From positions 310,001 to 374,000 of the forward strand of contig NC_007626.1 in the NCBI RefSeq assembly GCF_000009985.1: 64,000 bases of DNA, given 5' to 3'. The notes beneath the pieces were generated by a model, which saw only the letters and a program-made list of their open reading frames with translations, searched no databases and was not told the DNA's origin. Both the position numbers and the translations under genes were made by a program. Origin of the DNA: Paramagnetospirillum magneticum AMB-1. Its GTDB lineage: Bacteria; Pseudomonadota; Alphaproteobacteria; Rhodospirillales; Magnetospirillaceae. Position 1 is the stretch's first letter. Every line of letters starts with the position of its first letter. Below, one piece after another: positions 9,228 through 19,781 of the stretch.

Positions 9228-11872
9228 AGCAACCGCTTCAGCTCATAGACCAGATCCAGCGCCTGTCGCGCCGTCAGGTCGTCGGGATTGACCGCCTTCA
9301 GCGCTTCTTCCAGCGGAGACGCCTGCGGAAGGGCCGTGGCGGCGGGCCTGGGCTTGGCCAGTGCTGCGAACAGCGGCAGGTCGTCGGCGAGCCGTGCCAT
9401 GCCTGAGGCCTGATCCGACTTTTCCAGAATGCCCAGCACCTCCTCGGCGCGGCCCACCACGGCGGGCGGCAGCCCGGCCAGGCGCGCCACATGGATGCCG
9501 TAGGAACGATCGGCGGCGCCGGCCCCCACCTCGTGCAGGAAGACCACGTCGCCCTGCCACTCCTTGACCCGCATCATGTGGCACGACAGCGCCGCCAGAC
9601 GCGAGGTCAGGCGGGTCAGCTCATGATAATGGGTGGCGAACAGGGCGCGGCAGCGATTGACCTCGTGCAGATGCTCCACCACCGCCCAGGCGATGGACAG
9701 GCCGTCGAAGGTGGCGGTGCCGCGCCCGATCTCGTCGAGGATCACCAAAGCGCGCGGCCCGGCCTGATTGAGAATGGCGGCGGTCTCCACCATCTCCACC
9801 ATGAAGGTGGAGCGCCCCCGCGCCAGATCGTCGGCGGCGCCGACACGGGAGAACAGCCGGTCGACCACGCCCATATGGACGGATTCGGCGGGCACGAACG
9901 AGCCCATCTGGGCCAGGATGGCGATCACCGCGTTCTGGCGCAGGAAGGTGGACTTACCCGCCATGTTGGGACCGGTGACCAGCCACAGACGCTGGGAATC
10001 GGCCAGATCGCAATCGTTGGCGACGAAGGGGCCTGACCGGGCGGCCTCCAGCGCCGCCTCCACCACCGGATGGCGGGCGCCCCTGATGTCAAAGGCGGTG
10101 CTGTCGTCCACCCGGGGCCGCGACCAGCGTGCCGAGGAGGCCATCTCGCCCAGGGCCGAGGCGCAGTCGAGACCGGCCAGGGCGGCGGCGGCCAGGGCGA
10201 TCTCGGCGGCGCGGGCCGTCACCTCGCCGATCAGGTCGGCCAGCAATTCCATCTCCAGCGCCAGGGCGCGGTCGGCGGCGCCGGTGATCTTGCCGGCCAG
10301 CTCGATCAGCTCGGTGGTGGTGTAGCGCGCCGCGTTGGCCATGGTCTGGCGGTGGATATAGCCCTCGCCCAGCCGGTCGGCCTGCTTGGACGGCACCTCG
10401 ATATGATGGCCGATGATGTTGTTGTGGCGGATCTTCAGCGACGCGATGCCGGTCTCGTCCTGATAGCGCTTCTCCAGGCGCATCATCAGGCCGTTGCTCT
10501 CGGTCTTCAGACCCTTCAACTCGTCCAGGCCCTCGTGGTAGCCCTGGGCGATGAAGCCGCCATCCCGCGCATTCAGCGGCAGGTCGGGGGCGAGGGCGCG
10601 CTGGAGCCGGTCCACCAGGGCCGAATGCTCGCCCAGTTCGCGGGCGCATTGGTTGATGCCGGGCGGCGTGTCCAGGTGGGACTGGGTGACCAGCATGCGC
10701 AGCGCCGGGATCTCGGCCAGGGCGTCGCGGACATTGGCGAGGTCGCGGGGGCCGCCGCGGCCCAGCGACAGGCGCGACAGGGCGCGCTCCACGTCGGGGC
10801 AGCGCTTGAGCGTCTCGCGCAGTTGGGCCCGCACGCTCTCGTGCTCGACGAAGAAGCCCACCATGTCCAGGCGCCATTCGATGGCGTGGGGATCGGTCAG
10901 CGGCGCCGCCAGTTGGGCGGCCAGCAGACGGGCGCCGGCCCCCGTCACCGTGCGGTCGATGGTGGCCAGCAGCGAGCCCCGGCGCTCGCCCGACAGGGTC
11001 TCGGCCAGCTCCAGGTTGCGCCGGGTCGCCGCGTCGATCTCCATCACCGCGCCCTCGGCCAGACGCTTCGGGAGTGACAGGCGGGGCAGCTTGCCCTTCT
11101 GGGTCAGCTCCACGTAATCCACCAGGGCGCCGCCCGCCGCCAGTTCGGCCCGCGAAAAGGCGCCGAAGCCGTCCAGGGCGCCGACGCCGTACAGGGCTTC
11201 CAGCCGCCGCCGGGAATTCTCGGAATCGAAGCGGGCGGTGGGCAGGGGCGACAGGACGTTCTTCCAATCGGCCCAGACGTCGAAGAAGTCCGCAGCCCCC
11301 AGCAGGCGGTCGGACACCAGCAACTCGCCGGGCGACAGGCGGGCCAGGGCGGCGGCCAGGGTCTTGGGGGCGATGGCCTGCATGGCGAAGTCGCCGGTGG
11401 AGACATCCACCCAGGCGAGACCCAGCGTCCCCTGGGCTTCGGCCACCGCTGCCAGGTAATTGTGGGACCGGGCGTCCAGCAGGGTGTCCTCGGTCAGGGT
11501 GCCCGCCGTGATGACGCGCACCACGTCGCGGGCCACCACCGATTTGGAGCCGCGCTTCTTGGCCTCGGCCGGGTCTTCCATCTGCTCGCCGATGGCCACC
11601 TTGAAGCCCGACCGTACCAACTTGGCGAGATAGGCCTCGTAGGCGCGGACCGGCACGCCGCACATGGCGATGTCCTCGCCGGCGTGCTTGCCCCGCTTGG
11701 TCAGCGCGATGTCCAGCGCCGCCGAGGCCTTGACCGCGTCGTCGAAGAACAGCTCGTAGAAATCGCCCATGCGGTAGAACAGCAGGCAATCGGGATGGGC
11801 CCGCTTGATGGCCAGATACTGGGCCATCATGGGGGTGGCGTCGTCTGGAATGGGGGGCGTCTCGACGGTCAC
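9224..11872 (-). CDS. mutS: DNA mismatch repair protein MutS
   Basis: An 882-residue mismatch-recognition ATPase of the usual MutS length. The N-terminal domain carries the mismatch-wedging Phe-Tyr-Glu at residues 38-40 (GDFYEL). The ATPase domain has Walker A (GPNMAGKST, about residue 633) and the Walker B/signature [12 protein letters not shown] (about 711). The HTH-like C-terminus ends VYELKRLL. It starts at GTG 11872. It is followed by a coupled membrane-protein gene rather than mutL. The product dimerises on DNA and recruits MutL for methyl-independent or nick-directed repair. Confidence 0.98.
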
Positions 11873-12008
11873 GGCGGGTCTATCGCTGCAGTAAGGGAAA
11901 CCGGGGGCACAGTAACACGGACGTCATGGCGCGCAAGTGCTGCCCCCTTTGCAGACTCCCGCTTTCGGCGCACAATGGATACCCAAAGGTCGACACGAGG
12001 AGAATCCC

Positions 12009-12536
12009 ATGACCGCCGCCCTTAAACCCCGCCCCGGTGCCCTCCGCGAAGTGGTGGGTACCTTTGCCGACCGCGCTCATTTCGAGGCGGCGGTTTCCGC
12101 CCTGCTGACCGAGGGATTCGGCCGTGACAAGCTGTCGGTGCTGACCTCCCACGATTCCCTGGATGCCGCCGAGGGCCCGGCCGGGGCCAAGGCGCGCAAG
12201 TGGCGCGACGGCCTGATCGCCCTGATGGGCGAGCTCAAGTATGAAGGCCCCCTGGTAGCCGCCGGGCTGATCGCCCTGGCCGCCGGCCCGGTGGGCGCGG
12301 TGATCGCCGGCCTGGTGGCGGCCGGCGTCGGCAGCGTGGCGGTCAAGGAAGTGCTGGACGAAGTGGCAGCCATTCCCGATTCCGACGGATTCGTCCGCGC
12401 CCTGGCGGCGGGCAGCGTGATCTTGTGGGTCGCCACCGATTCCCTCGACGAGGAAGCCAAGGTACGCGCCCTGCTGGACAATGCCGGCGGCGCCAACATC
12501 CACATCTTCGAACGCGCCAAGGGGACGCGGCATTAG
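12009..12536 (+). CDS. glycine-zipper general-stress-like protein
   Basis: A 175-residue protein from ATG 12009 behind a strong GAGGAGA site; the frame is open further upstream (GTG 11937) but that extension lacks a ribosome site. It begins with a ferredoxin-like fold pattern (VVGTFADRAHFEAAVSAL), has a Gly/Ala-rich hydrophobic centre (VAAGLIALAAGPVGAVIAGL) typical of glycine-zipper membrane-interacting segments, and closes with a second small domain (SVILWVATDSLDEEAKV). The layout resembles YflT/DUF1269-type general-stress proteins. Function unknown; family assignment is tentative. Confidence 0.75.
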   Translation: MTAALKPRPGALREVVGTFADRAHFEAAVSALLTEGFGRDKLSVLTSHDSLDAAEGPAGAKARKWRDGLIALMGELKYEGPLVAAGLIALAAGPVGAVIAGLVAAGVGSVAVKEVLDEVAAIPDSDGFVRALAAGSVILWVATDSLDEEAKVRALLDNAGGANIHIFERAKGTRH

Positions 12537-12643
12537 CAGGATATCCGGGGGGGGACGCGGTCATTCCCCGGGCGTTCCAATGCCGGAACAAGACGGGACG
12601 GGCAACGTCCCGACGTCAGGTGAGATCAGGGAAGCGAGACGAC

Positions 12644-14944
12644 ATGGCCAGCAATTTCCACACCGAGGCTTCGCGCAACACCGAAGCCAAGGGCAACGAT
12701 ACCCTTGAGCGCGACACCCTTCTGATGCATGCCTCGGGCCGCCCGGGCAAGATCGAGGTGGTCCCCACCAAGCCGCTGGCCACCCAGCGCGACCTGTCGC
12801 TGGCTTATTCCCCGGGCGTGGCCTTTCCCTGCCTGCACATCGCCCGCGATCCCTCGTTGGCCTACGATTACACCGCCAAGGGCAACCTGGTGGCGGTGAT
12901 CTCCAACGGCACGGCGGTGCTGGGGCTGGGCGATCTCGGCGCCCTGGCCAGCAAGCCGGTGATGGAAGGCAAGGCGGTGCTGTTCAAGCGCTTCGCCGAC
13001 GTGGATTCCATCGACCTGGAAGTCGATACCCGCGACGTGGACGAGTTCATCGCCGCCGTGCGTTATCTCGGCCCCAGCTTCGGCGGCATCAACCTGGAAG
13101 ACATCAAGGCGCCCGAGTGCTTCATCATCGAGCAGCGCCTGCGCGAGCTGATGCCCATTCCGGTGTTCCATGACGACCAGCACGGCACGGCGATCATCTC
13201 GGCCGCCGGGCTGATCAACGCGCTCGACCTCACGGGCCGCGACATCTCCACGGTCAAGGTGGTGGTCAACGGCGCCGGGGCGGCGGGCATCGCCTGCATC
13301 GAACTGGCCAAGGCCATGGGCGTACGCCACGAGAACGTGGTGCTGTGCGACACCAAGGGCACCATCTACCAGGGCCGCACCGAGGGCATGAACCAGTGGA
13401 AGTCGGCCCACGCCGTCCCCACCAAGGCCCGCACCCTGGCCGAGGCGCTGGACGGCGCCGACGTGTTCTACGGCCTGTCGGTCAAGGGCGCGGTGACTCC
13501 CGAGATGGTGGCCGCCATGGCGGCCAAGCCCATCATCTTCGCCATGGCCAATCCCGATCCCGAGATCACCCCGGAAGAGGTGAAGGCGGTGCGCTCGGAC
13601 GCCATCGTCGCCACCGGCCGGTCGGACTATCCCAACCAGATCAACAACGTGCTGGGCTTCCCCTACATCTTCCGCGGCGCGCTGGACGTGCGGGCCAGCA
13701 CCATCAACGACGCCATGAAGATCGCCGCCGCCCGGGCCATCGCCGCCCTGGCCCGCGAGGACGTGCCCGACGAGGTGGACGCCGCCTATTCCGGCCGACG
13801 TCTGCGCTATGGTCCCGACTACATCATTCCGGTGCCCTTCGATCCGCGCCTGATCGCCTCCATCCCGCCGGCCGTGGCCAAGGCCGCCATGGATTCCGGC
13901 GTGGCCAGAAAGCCCATCATCGACATGGGCGCCTACAAGCGCGAGCTGTCGGCCCGCCTCGACCCGGCCAGCGCCGGCATGCAGACCATCACCGACGTGG
14001 TGAAGGCCAATCCCAAGCGGGTGGTGTTCGCCGAGGGCGAGGAGGAAAAGCAGATCCGCGCCGCCGTGGCCTTCGCCAATGCGGGTCTCGGCCATCCCAT
14101 CCTGCTGGGGCGCGAGGACCGCATCCGCGAGACCATGAAGAATATCGGCCTGCCGGCGGCCGAATCCCTGGACATCATCAACTCGCGCATCTCGCCCCGC
14201 ACCAAGGCCTATACCGACATGCTGTATGCGCGGCTGCAGCGGCGGGGCGCGCTCTATCGCGACGTCCAGCGTCTGGTGAACCAGGAGCGCAATATTTTCG
14301 GCTCGCTGATGGTGCAGTCGGGCGATGCGGACGCCATGGTCACCGGCCTGACCCGCAATTACTGGCAGGCCTTCGAGGAGATCAAGAAGGTCATCGACCC
14401 CACGCCGGGCGAGCTGATGTTTGGCATGACGGTATTCGTGGTCAAGGGCAAGCTGGTCTTCGTCGCCGACACCACGGTGATGGAGACGCCCACGCCGCAG
14501 CAACTGGCCGACATCGCGGTGCAGACGGCGCACAAGGCCCGCCAGATGGGCCACGAGCCCCGTGTCGCCATGATCAGCTATTCCAATTTCGGCAATCCCA
14601 GCAGCGAGCGCTCGGACCGGGTGCGCGAGGCGGTGGGGCTGCTGGACGCCCGCAAGGTGGATTTCGTCTATGACGGCGAGATGGCCGCCGACGTGGCGCT
14701 GGACCCCGAACTGCTCAGCCATTTCCCCTTCTGCCGCCTGAAGGCGCCGGCCAATGTGCTGGTGATGCCGGGCCTCTACTCGGCCCACATCGCCTCCAAG
14801 CTGCTGCAGAAGCTGGGCGGCACCAGCGTCATCGGCCCCATCCTGGTGGGCCTGTCCAAGCCGGTCCAGATCACCTCCATGGACGCCTCCGCCAATGACA
14901 TCGTCAACATGGCCGTGCTGGCCAGCTACGATGCGGTGCGCTGA
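12644..14944 (+). CDS. maeB: NADP-dependent malic enzyme, MaeB type
   Basis: A 766-residue enzyme that decarboxylates malate to pyruvate with NADP reduction. The malic enzyme N-terminal domain (SLAYSPGVA, HDDQHGT) and NAD-binding domain (VVVNGAGAAGIA) fill residues 1 to about 420. A phosphotransacetylase-like C-terminal domain (from about 440; FAEGEEEKQIRAAVAFANA) is the hallmark of the long MaeB class, where it usually acts as an allosteric acetyl-CoA sensor. The start ATG 12644 follows CAGGGAAG; the frame stays open 73 codons upstream without a good site. In this genome it would help leave the C4 pool produced by the ethylmalonyl-CoA pathway. Confidence 0.95.
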   Translation: MASNFHTEASRNTEAKGNDTLERDTLLMHASGRPGKIEVVPTKPLATQRDLSLAYSPGVAFPCLHIARDPSLAYDYTAKGNLVAVISNGTAVLGLGDLGALASKPVMEGKAVLFKRFADVDSIDLEVDTRDVDEFIAAVRYLGPSFGGINLEDIKAPECFIIEQRLRELMPIPVFHDDQHGTAIISAAGLINALDLTGRDISTVKVVVNGAGAAGIACIELAKAMGVRHENVVLCDTKGTIYQGRTEGMNQWKSAHAVPTKARTLAEALDGADVFYGLSVKGAVTPEMVAAMAAKPIIFAMANPDPEITPEEVKAVRSDAIVATGRSDYPNQINNVLGFPYIFRGALDVRASTINDAMKIAAARAIAALAREDVPDEVDAAYSGRRLRYGPDYIIPVPFDPRLIASIPPAVAKAAMDSGVARKPIIDMGAYKRELSARLDPASAGMQTITDVVKANPKRVVFAEGEEEKQIRAAVAFANAGLGHPILLGREDRIRETMKNIGLPAAESLDIINSRISPRTKAYTDMLYARLQRRGALYRDVQRLVNQERNIFGSLMVQSGDADAMVTGLTRNYWQAFEEIKKVIDPTPGELMFGMTVFVVKGKLVFVADTTVMETPTPQQLADIAVQTAHKARQMGHEPRVAMISYSNFGNPSSERSDRVREAVGLLDARKVDFVYDGEMAADVALDPELLSHFPFCRLKAPANVLVMPGLYSAHIASKLLQKLGGTSVIGPILVGLSKPVQITSMDASANDIVNMAVLASYDAVR

Positions 14945-14956
14945 GCGGAAGGCCGC

Positions 14957-16366
14957 GTGGTGATCCGGGGAACCGTCACCGGCGGCCGTGTCCTGCTGTT
15001 CGCCCTGTTCCTGTCCAGTCCCACCGCCATCATGCTGGTGGTGCTGGCCGGGGCCGGGCGCCTCGACGTCTGGCCCGCCATCGGCACCTGGGTGATGGTG
15101 ACCTCGCTGCTGCTGCCGCTGGTCCGCTCCCATCTGGGCGAATTGTCGGGGCTGGCCAATTGGGTCCGCACCCTGGCCCATGGCGGCGACATCGCCACCG
15201 CCCCGGCCAAGGACGGCATGGCCCTGGCCGAGATCGCCGCCGCCGTGGCGGCGCTGCGGCGGCTGTGGCAGCACCGCTCTGCCGAACTGGCCGAGACGGC
15301 GCGCTGGAATGCCAGCCTGCTGGAGAATCTGCCCGATCCGCTGCTGCTGCTGGACTCAAGCCGCCGGGTGGTGCGGGCCAACCGGGCCGCCACCCGCCTG
15401 TTCGGCCGGGACCCGGCGGGGGGCGATCTGGCCGCCGTGCTGCGCGATCCCCAGGTCACCGAGGCGGTGCAGGCGGTGCTGTCGGGGGCCGCGCCGTCGC
15501 GGGAATGCGAGTTCTCCCAGGCCATTCCGGTCGAGCGCACCTTTGCGGCGCGCATCGACCGTCTGGACGGCCAGCCGGCCTTCGAGGCGGCCATCGCCCT
15601 GCTGACCCTGCACGAATTGACCGCCATCCGCGCCATGGAGCGCATGCGGGCCGATTTCGTCGCCAATGCCAGCCACGAGCTGCGCACCCCCCTGGCGGCG
15701 CTGTCGGGCTTCATCGAGACCCTGCAGGGACCGGCCCGCGACGACGAGGAGGCGCGGGAGAAATTCCTGGGCATCATGGCCGAGCAATCGGGCCGCATGA
15801 GCCGGCTGGTGGCCGATCTTCTGTCCCTGTCGCGTATCGAGCTGGACGAGCACTCGGCACCCAGCGAGGCGGTGGATCTCGCCCGGCTGGCCACCAGCGC
15901 CGCCGAGGCGCTGCGCCCCCTGGCCAGCCCGCGCGGCATGGACCTGGAGGTCACCCTGGCCGATGGCCTGCCCCCGGTGACCGGCCAGTCGGACCAGCTG
16001 GCGCAATTGCTGCAGAACCTGATGGAAAACGCCGTCAAATACGGCAATGACGGAACCACGGTCGAGGTCAGCGTCACCCTGGCCGGGGATCTGCCGGCGG
16101 GAGCGGGGGCGGCGTTGCGCGCCGGCCCGGTGGTCAAGCTGGCGGTGAAGGACCATGGCGAGGGCATCGCCGCCGAGCACCTGCCCCGCCTGACCGAGCG
16201 CTTTTACCGGGTGGACACGGCGCGCTCGCGCAAGATGGGCGGCACCGGCCTGGGACTGGCCATCGTCAAGCACATCGTCAGCCACCATCGCGGCCTGCTG
16301 GCCATCGACAGCCGCCCGGGCGAGGGCTCGACCTTCACGGTCTGGCTGCCGGCCGCACCAGCCTGA
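14957..16366 (+). CDS. PhoR-like sensor histidine kinase
   Basis: A 469-residue membrane sensor kinase starting at GTG 14957, 12 bases after maeB, with a GGAAGG site. Two hydrophobic segments (residues about 13-30 and 34-57) anchor it with almost no periplasmic loop. A PAS-like domain (ENLPDPLLLLDSSRRVV) follows, then HisKA with His240 (NASHELRTPL) and HATPase (ENAVKY, GGTGLGLAIVKH). PAS plus minimal periplasm is PhoR-like. No response regulator lies next to it and no pst/pho genes are visible, so the signal and partner are unknown. Its last 32 bases overlap the convergent exporter gene. Confidence 0.85.
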   Translation: MVIRGTVTGGRVLLFALFLSSPTAIMLVVLAGAGRLDVWPAIGTWVMVTSLLLPLVRSHLGELSGLANWVRTLAHGGDIATAPAKDGMALAEIAAAVAALRRLWQHRSAELAETARWNASLLENLPDPLLLLDSSRRVVRANRAATRLFGRDPAGGDLAAVLRDPQVTEAVQAVLSGAAPSRECEFSQAIPVERTFAARIDRLDGQPAFEAAIALLTLHELTAIRAMERMRADFVANASHELRTPLAALSGFIETLQGPARDDEEAREKFLGIMAEQSGRMSRLVADLLSLSRIELDEHSAPSEAVDLARLATSAAEALRPLASPRGMDLEVTLADGLPPVTGQSDQLAQLLQNLMENAVKYGNDGTTVEVSVTLAGDLPAGAGAALRAGPVVKLAVKDHGEGIAAEHLPRLTERFYRVDTARSRKMGGTGLGLAIVKHIVSHHRGLLAIDSRPGEGSTFTVWLPAAPA

Positions 16367-17549
16367 GATAGACCAGCAGGGACAGCAGCCCCATCACCGC
16401 CACCATGGCGGCCAGCGGCCGTGCCGAGCCGTCGTAGAGCGTCCCCACCAGCCAGCCGGCCACGGCGCCGCCGCTCATCTGGATGAAGCCCATGGCCGAG
16501 GAGGCAGCCCCCGCCGCGCGGGGAAAGGGCGCGATGGCGCCCGCCGTGGCATTGGGCAGCACCAGGGCGCAGGAGGCGAAGAACGCCATCACCGGCCCCA
16601 TGATCATGACGATCCCCGCGATGCCGCCCGGCTTGGCCAGCCCCGACCACACCAGGGCGGCCAGGGTGACGCCGGCGATGGTGCAACCCAGGGTGCCGGT
16701 GAACACCATGCGTTCGATGCCGAAGCGGTGGGTGAGCCTGGCCCCGATGAACCCGCCCACCAGGAATCCGGCCGAGGCGAAGGCGAAGGCCAGGCCGAAA
16801 TGGCGCGGCTCCATGCCCATGACGTCGATCAGCACGAAGCTGGACGCCGAGATGAAGCTGAACAGCCCGCCGAACGCCGCCGTCATGGTCAAGACATAGC
16901 CGAGGAACAGGCGGTGGGTCAGGATCTCGCGGTAGTTTTCCAGCATGCGGCCGAGATCGAGGGCGGCCGGGTCCTTGTGCTGGTTGGTCTCGCCCAGCAT
17001 GCGCCAGACCAGCACCAGCAGGATGACGCCGAACAGGGCCAGCAGCAGGAAATTGGAGCGCCAGCCGAACAGGGTGTGGAACCAGCCGCCGACGGTGGGC
17101 GCCACCAGCGGGGCCAACGCCATGGCCGAGGCCATGTAGCTCATCACCTTGGCCGCCTGGTCGCGGGCATAAAGGTCGCGCACCACGGCGCGGCCCAGCA
17201 CGGGCCCGCAGCAGGCGCCCACCGCCTGGAAGAACCGCCCGGCGATCAGGGCCTCGATGGAGGGGGCGAAGACGCAATAGACGCTGGCCACCACATAGAT
17301 GGCGACACCGCCCAGCAGCAGCGGCCGCCGCCCGAAGCGGTCGGACAGCGGGCCATAGACCAGCTGCATGACGGCAAAGCCGCCGACGAAGGCCGACAGG
17401 GTCAACTGCACCATGGTGGTGGTGGTGGCCAGATCGCGGGCCATGTCGGGCAGCGAGGCGAGGTAAAGATCGGTGCAGACCGGCCCGAACGCCACCAGCA
17501 GGGTCAGCAGCACCGCCATGCGCCGCGAGGGTGATACGGTATTCAACAA
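16335..17549 (-). CDS. Bcr/CflA family MFS drug efflux transporter
   Basis: A 404-residue, 12-helix inner-membrane transporter. TDLYLASLP in helix 1 matches the Bcr/CflA signature (TDMYLPALP), and GPLSDRFGRRPLL is the MFS loop 2-3 motif. Members export drugs or metabolites (bicyclomycin, chloramphenicol, amino acids) by proton antiport; the substrate here is unknown. The start is one of two consecutive TTG codons (17549 or 17546) behind GGGGGA; the second gives a TTGA overlap with the stop of the upstream hydrolase gene, so the two are likely coupled. Confidence 0.9.
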   Translation of the reverse strand: MLNTVSPSRRMAVLLTLLVAFGPVCTDLYLASLPDMARDLATTTTMVQLTLSAFVGGFAVMQLVYGPLSDRFGRRPLLLGGVAIYVVASVYCVFAPSIEALIAGRFFQAVGACCGPVLGRAVVRDLYARDQAAKVMSYMASAMALAPLVAPTVGGWFHTLFGWRSNFLLLALFGVILLVLVWRMLGETNQHKDPAALDLGRMLENYREILTHRLFLGYVLTMTAAFGGLFSFISASSFVLIDVMGMEPRHFGLAFAFASAGFLVGGFIGARLTHRFGIERMVFTGTLGCTIAGVTLAALVWSGLAKPGGIAGIVMIMGPVMAFFASCALVLPNATAGAIAPFPRAAGAASSAMGFIQMSGGAVAGWLVGTLYDGSARPLAAMVAVMGLLSLLVYLRLVRPAARP

Positions 17550-18247
17550 GATCCCCCGTAACGGTGCAATTGCGGCCCGTGGCGTTTCAGCCAGTCGCGC
17601 GGTGCCTTGCAGTCTCCGGCCAGTCCTTCGACCAGCGCCCAGAAATCCGGGCCGTGATTCATCTCGGCCAGATGGGCCACCTCATGGGCGGCGACGTAAC
17701 GGCCCACCCAGTCGGGGGCCATCACCAGCCGCCAGGAAAAGGACAAATCGCCCCGGGCCGAGCAACTGCCCCAGCGCGAGGTGGTGTCGCGCACCGAGAT
17801 ACGGCCGGGCTTGCGGCCCAAAAGGGTCGCCAACTGGCGGCAATGGTGGGCCATGACCACGCGGGCTTCGCCCTTCAGGAAATCCGCGACCCGGCGGGGC
17901 AGGCTTTCGGGAGGGCCGGAGACGTGGATCACCCCGTCCTCGGCCCACACGCCGCGCCGCGCCTGAGGCTCGTGGGTGATGCGATGGGCCACGCCCAGCA
18001 ACGGCACTTCGCCGCCATGGGCGAAGGGGACGGGGCCGGGCAGAACGGCGAGGCGGCTTTCGACCCAGGCGGTCTGGCTGTTGGCGAAGCGCAGGGCCTC
18101 GCGCTCGGGCACCCCGTCGGGCAGCACCACCACCACCGACCCGCCGCCGGAATCGAGGCGCAGGCTCATCTTGCGCGCCCGGCCGGACCGCTTGACGACG
18201 AGGGGCAAGCTGCGCCCGTGGAGGTGGAGGAGAAAAGCGTGACCCAT
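17543..18247 (-). CDS. YgjP/WLM-type zinc metal-dependent hydrolase
   Basis: A 234-residue soluble protein of the YgjP-like (DUF45) metalloprotease-fold family. The zinc site HEVAHLAEMNHGPDFW has HExxH and a third His, preceded by the family motif SRWGSCS. ATG 18247 has a near-perfect GAGGAGG site; the frame can be read further upstream to 18637, but that part lies inside cobQ and is noise. Substrate is unknown; relatives are sometimes called UTP pyrophosphatases or SprT-like peptidases. It is followed immediately by the exporter gene. Confidence 0.88.
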   Translation of the reverse strand: MGHAFLLHLHGRSLPLVVKRSGRARKMSLRLDSGGGSVVVVLPDGVPEREALRFANSQTAWVESRLAVLPGPVPFAHGGEVPLLGVAHRITHEPQARRGVWAEDGVIHVSGPPESLPRRVADFLKGEARVVMAHHCRQLATLLGRKPGRISVRDTTSRWGSCSARGDLSFSWRLVMAPDWVGRYVAAHEVAHLAEMNHGPDFWALVEGLAGDCKAPRDWLKRHGPQLHRYGGSC

Positions 18248-18332
18248 GGCCTCCTCATATCGTGATCGGGGCGAAGGAGACAAGCCCTGGTCTGGTCTTG
18301 CCCCCATGCGCCCCGTCTGCGACAGTCCGCCC

Positions 18333-19781
18333 ATGACCAAGACACCCGCCATCATGCTGCAAGGCACCGGCTCGGATGTGGGCAAGTCGCTGCTGGCGGC
18401 GGGCCTGTGCCGGCTGTTCGCCCGCCAGGGACTGGCCGTGCGCCCGTTCAAGCCCCAGAACATGTCCAACAACGCCGCCGTGACGGCGGATGGCGGCGAG
18501 ATCGGCCGCGCCCAGGCGCTGCAGGCCCGCGCGGCAGGCATCGAGCCCGGCTCGGACATGAATCCGGTGCTGTTGAAGCCGCAAAGCGAGACCGGTGCCC
18601 AGGTGGTGGTGCAGGGTAAGGTCGTCGCCAGCGCCACGGCGCGGGACTACCACGCCTTGAAGCCCACCCTGCTGCCCCGCGTGCTGGAAAGCTACGGCCG
18701 CCTCGCGGCGCAAGCCGACCTGATGGTGGTCGAAGGGGCGGGAAGCGCCGCCGAGGTCAATCTCCGCGCCGCCGACATCGCCAATATGGGGTTTGCCGAG
18801 GCCGCCGACTTGGCCGTCGTGCTGGTGGCCGATATCGACCGGGGCGGCGTCATCGCCTCCATCGTCGGCACCTGGGCCATCCTGCCGGAAGCCGAGCGGG
18901 CCCGGCTGAAGGGCTATGTCATCAACCGCTTCCGCGGCGATCCCGCGCTGTTCACTCCGGCGCTGGACATCATCCGCGACAAGACCGGGCTGGACTGCCT
19001 GGGCATCGTGCCCTGGTTCGCCGAGGCCGCCCTGCTGCCCGCCGAAGATTCCGCCTCGCTCGGCAAGGGGAAGGTGGGCGATGGAGCCGTGAAGATCGCC
19101 GTGCCGCGTCTTTCGCGCATCGCCAATTTCGACGATTTCGACCCTCTGGCCGCCGAGCCGGGGGTGAGTCTGGAGATGGTTGCGCCGGGGCGCCCGCTGC
19201 CCCTCGATGCCGATCTGATCATCCTGCCCGGGTCCAAATCCACCATCGCCGATCTGGAATTCCTGCGCGCCCAGGGCTGGGACATCGACATCCTGGCCCA
19301 TGCCCGCCGGGGCGGCCGGGTGCTGGGCATCTGCGCCGGGTTCCAGATGCTGGGCCAAAGGGTTTCCGACCCCCTGGGCGTGGAAGGCCCGGCGGGCGGC
19401 GTGGCTGCCGGCCTGGGGCTGTTGCGGGTGGAGACGGTGATGGAGGGCGACAAGGTGCTGCGCCGCGCCGCCGGCACCGATGCTGCCGGTCATGGGGTGA
19501 CGGGCTACGAGATGCATATGGGCCGCACCACCGGTCCCGATGCCGCCCGCCCGTTCCTCACCCTGGAGGGACGGCCCGACGGCGCGGTGTCGGCCGACGG
19601 GCGGATCATGGGCTGCTATCTGCACGGCCTGTTCGGCTCGGATTCCTTTCGCGCCGCCTTGCTGGGGCAGGGGAGCGGGCTGGCCTACGAGCCCATGGTC
19701 GACGGTGTGCTCGACCATCTCGCCGACCATCTGGAACGGCATCTGGACATGGGGCGGCTGCGGCTGATCTCAGGCCTGTAG
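18333..19781 (+). CDS. cobQ: cobyric acid synthase CobQ
   Basis: A 482-residue glutamine-dependent amidotransferase that amidates side chains b, d, e and g of adenosylcobyrinic a,c-diamide to give adenosylcobyric acid. The N-terminal dethiobiotin-synthetase-like ATPase has P-loop GTGSDVGKS and KPQNMSNN. The C-terminal class I glutaminase has nucleophile Cys334 (GICAGFQML) and the His region YLHGLFG. ATG 18333 is the likely start; an ATG nine codons upstream is possible. It is divergent from the hydrolase (85-base gap) and convergent with cobD, overlapping it by 12 bases. Confidence 0.97.
   Translation: MTKTPAIMLQGTGSDVGKSLLAAGLCRLFARQGLAVRPFKPQNMSNNAAVTADGGEIGRAQALQARAAGIEPGSDMNPVLLKPQSETGAQVVVQGKVVASATARDYHALKPTLLPRVLESYGRLAAQADLMVVEGAGSAAEVNLRAADIANMGFAEAADLAVVLVADIDRGGVIASIVGTWAILPEAERARLKGYVINRFRGDPALFTPALDIIRDKTGLDCLGIVPWFAEAALLPAEDSASLGKGKVGDGAVKIAVPRLSRIANFDDFDPLAAEPGVSLEMVAPGRPLPLDADLIILPGSKSTIADLEFLRAQGWDIDILAHARRGGRVLGICAGFQMLGQRVSDPLGVEGPAGGVAAGLGLLRVETVMEGDKVLRRAAGTDAAGHGVTGYEMHMGRTTGPDAARPFLTLEGRPDGAVSADGRIMGCYLHGLFGSDSFRAALLGQGSGLAYEPMVDGVLDHLADHLERHLDMGRLRLISGL

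Noticed and set aside
18248..18332. Possible cobalamin riboswitch before cobQ (GGAGAC-like string)
   Set aside because: Only 85 bases are available, and the conserved B12 box and surrounding stems are not found.
18248..18637. Extended N-terminus for the YgjP-like hydrolase
   Set aside because: ATG 18247 has a near-perfect GAGGAGG site and the upstream part is antisense to cobQ.
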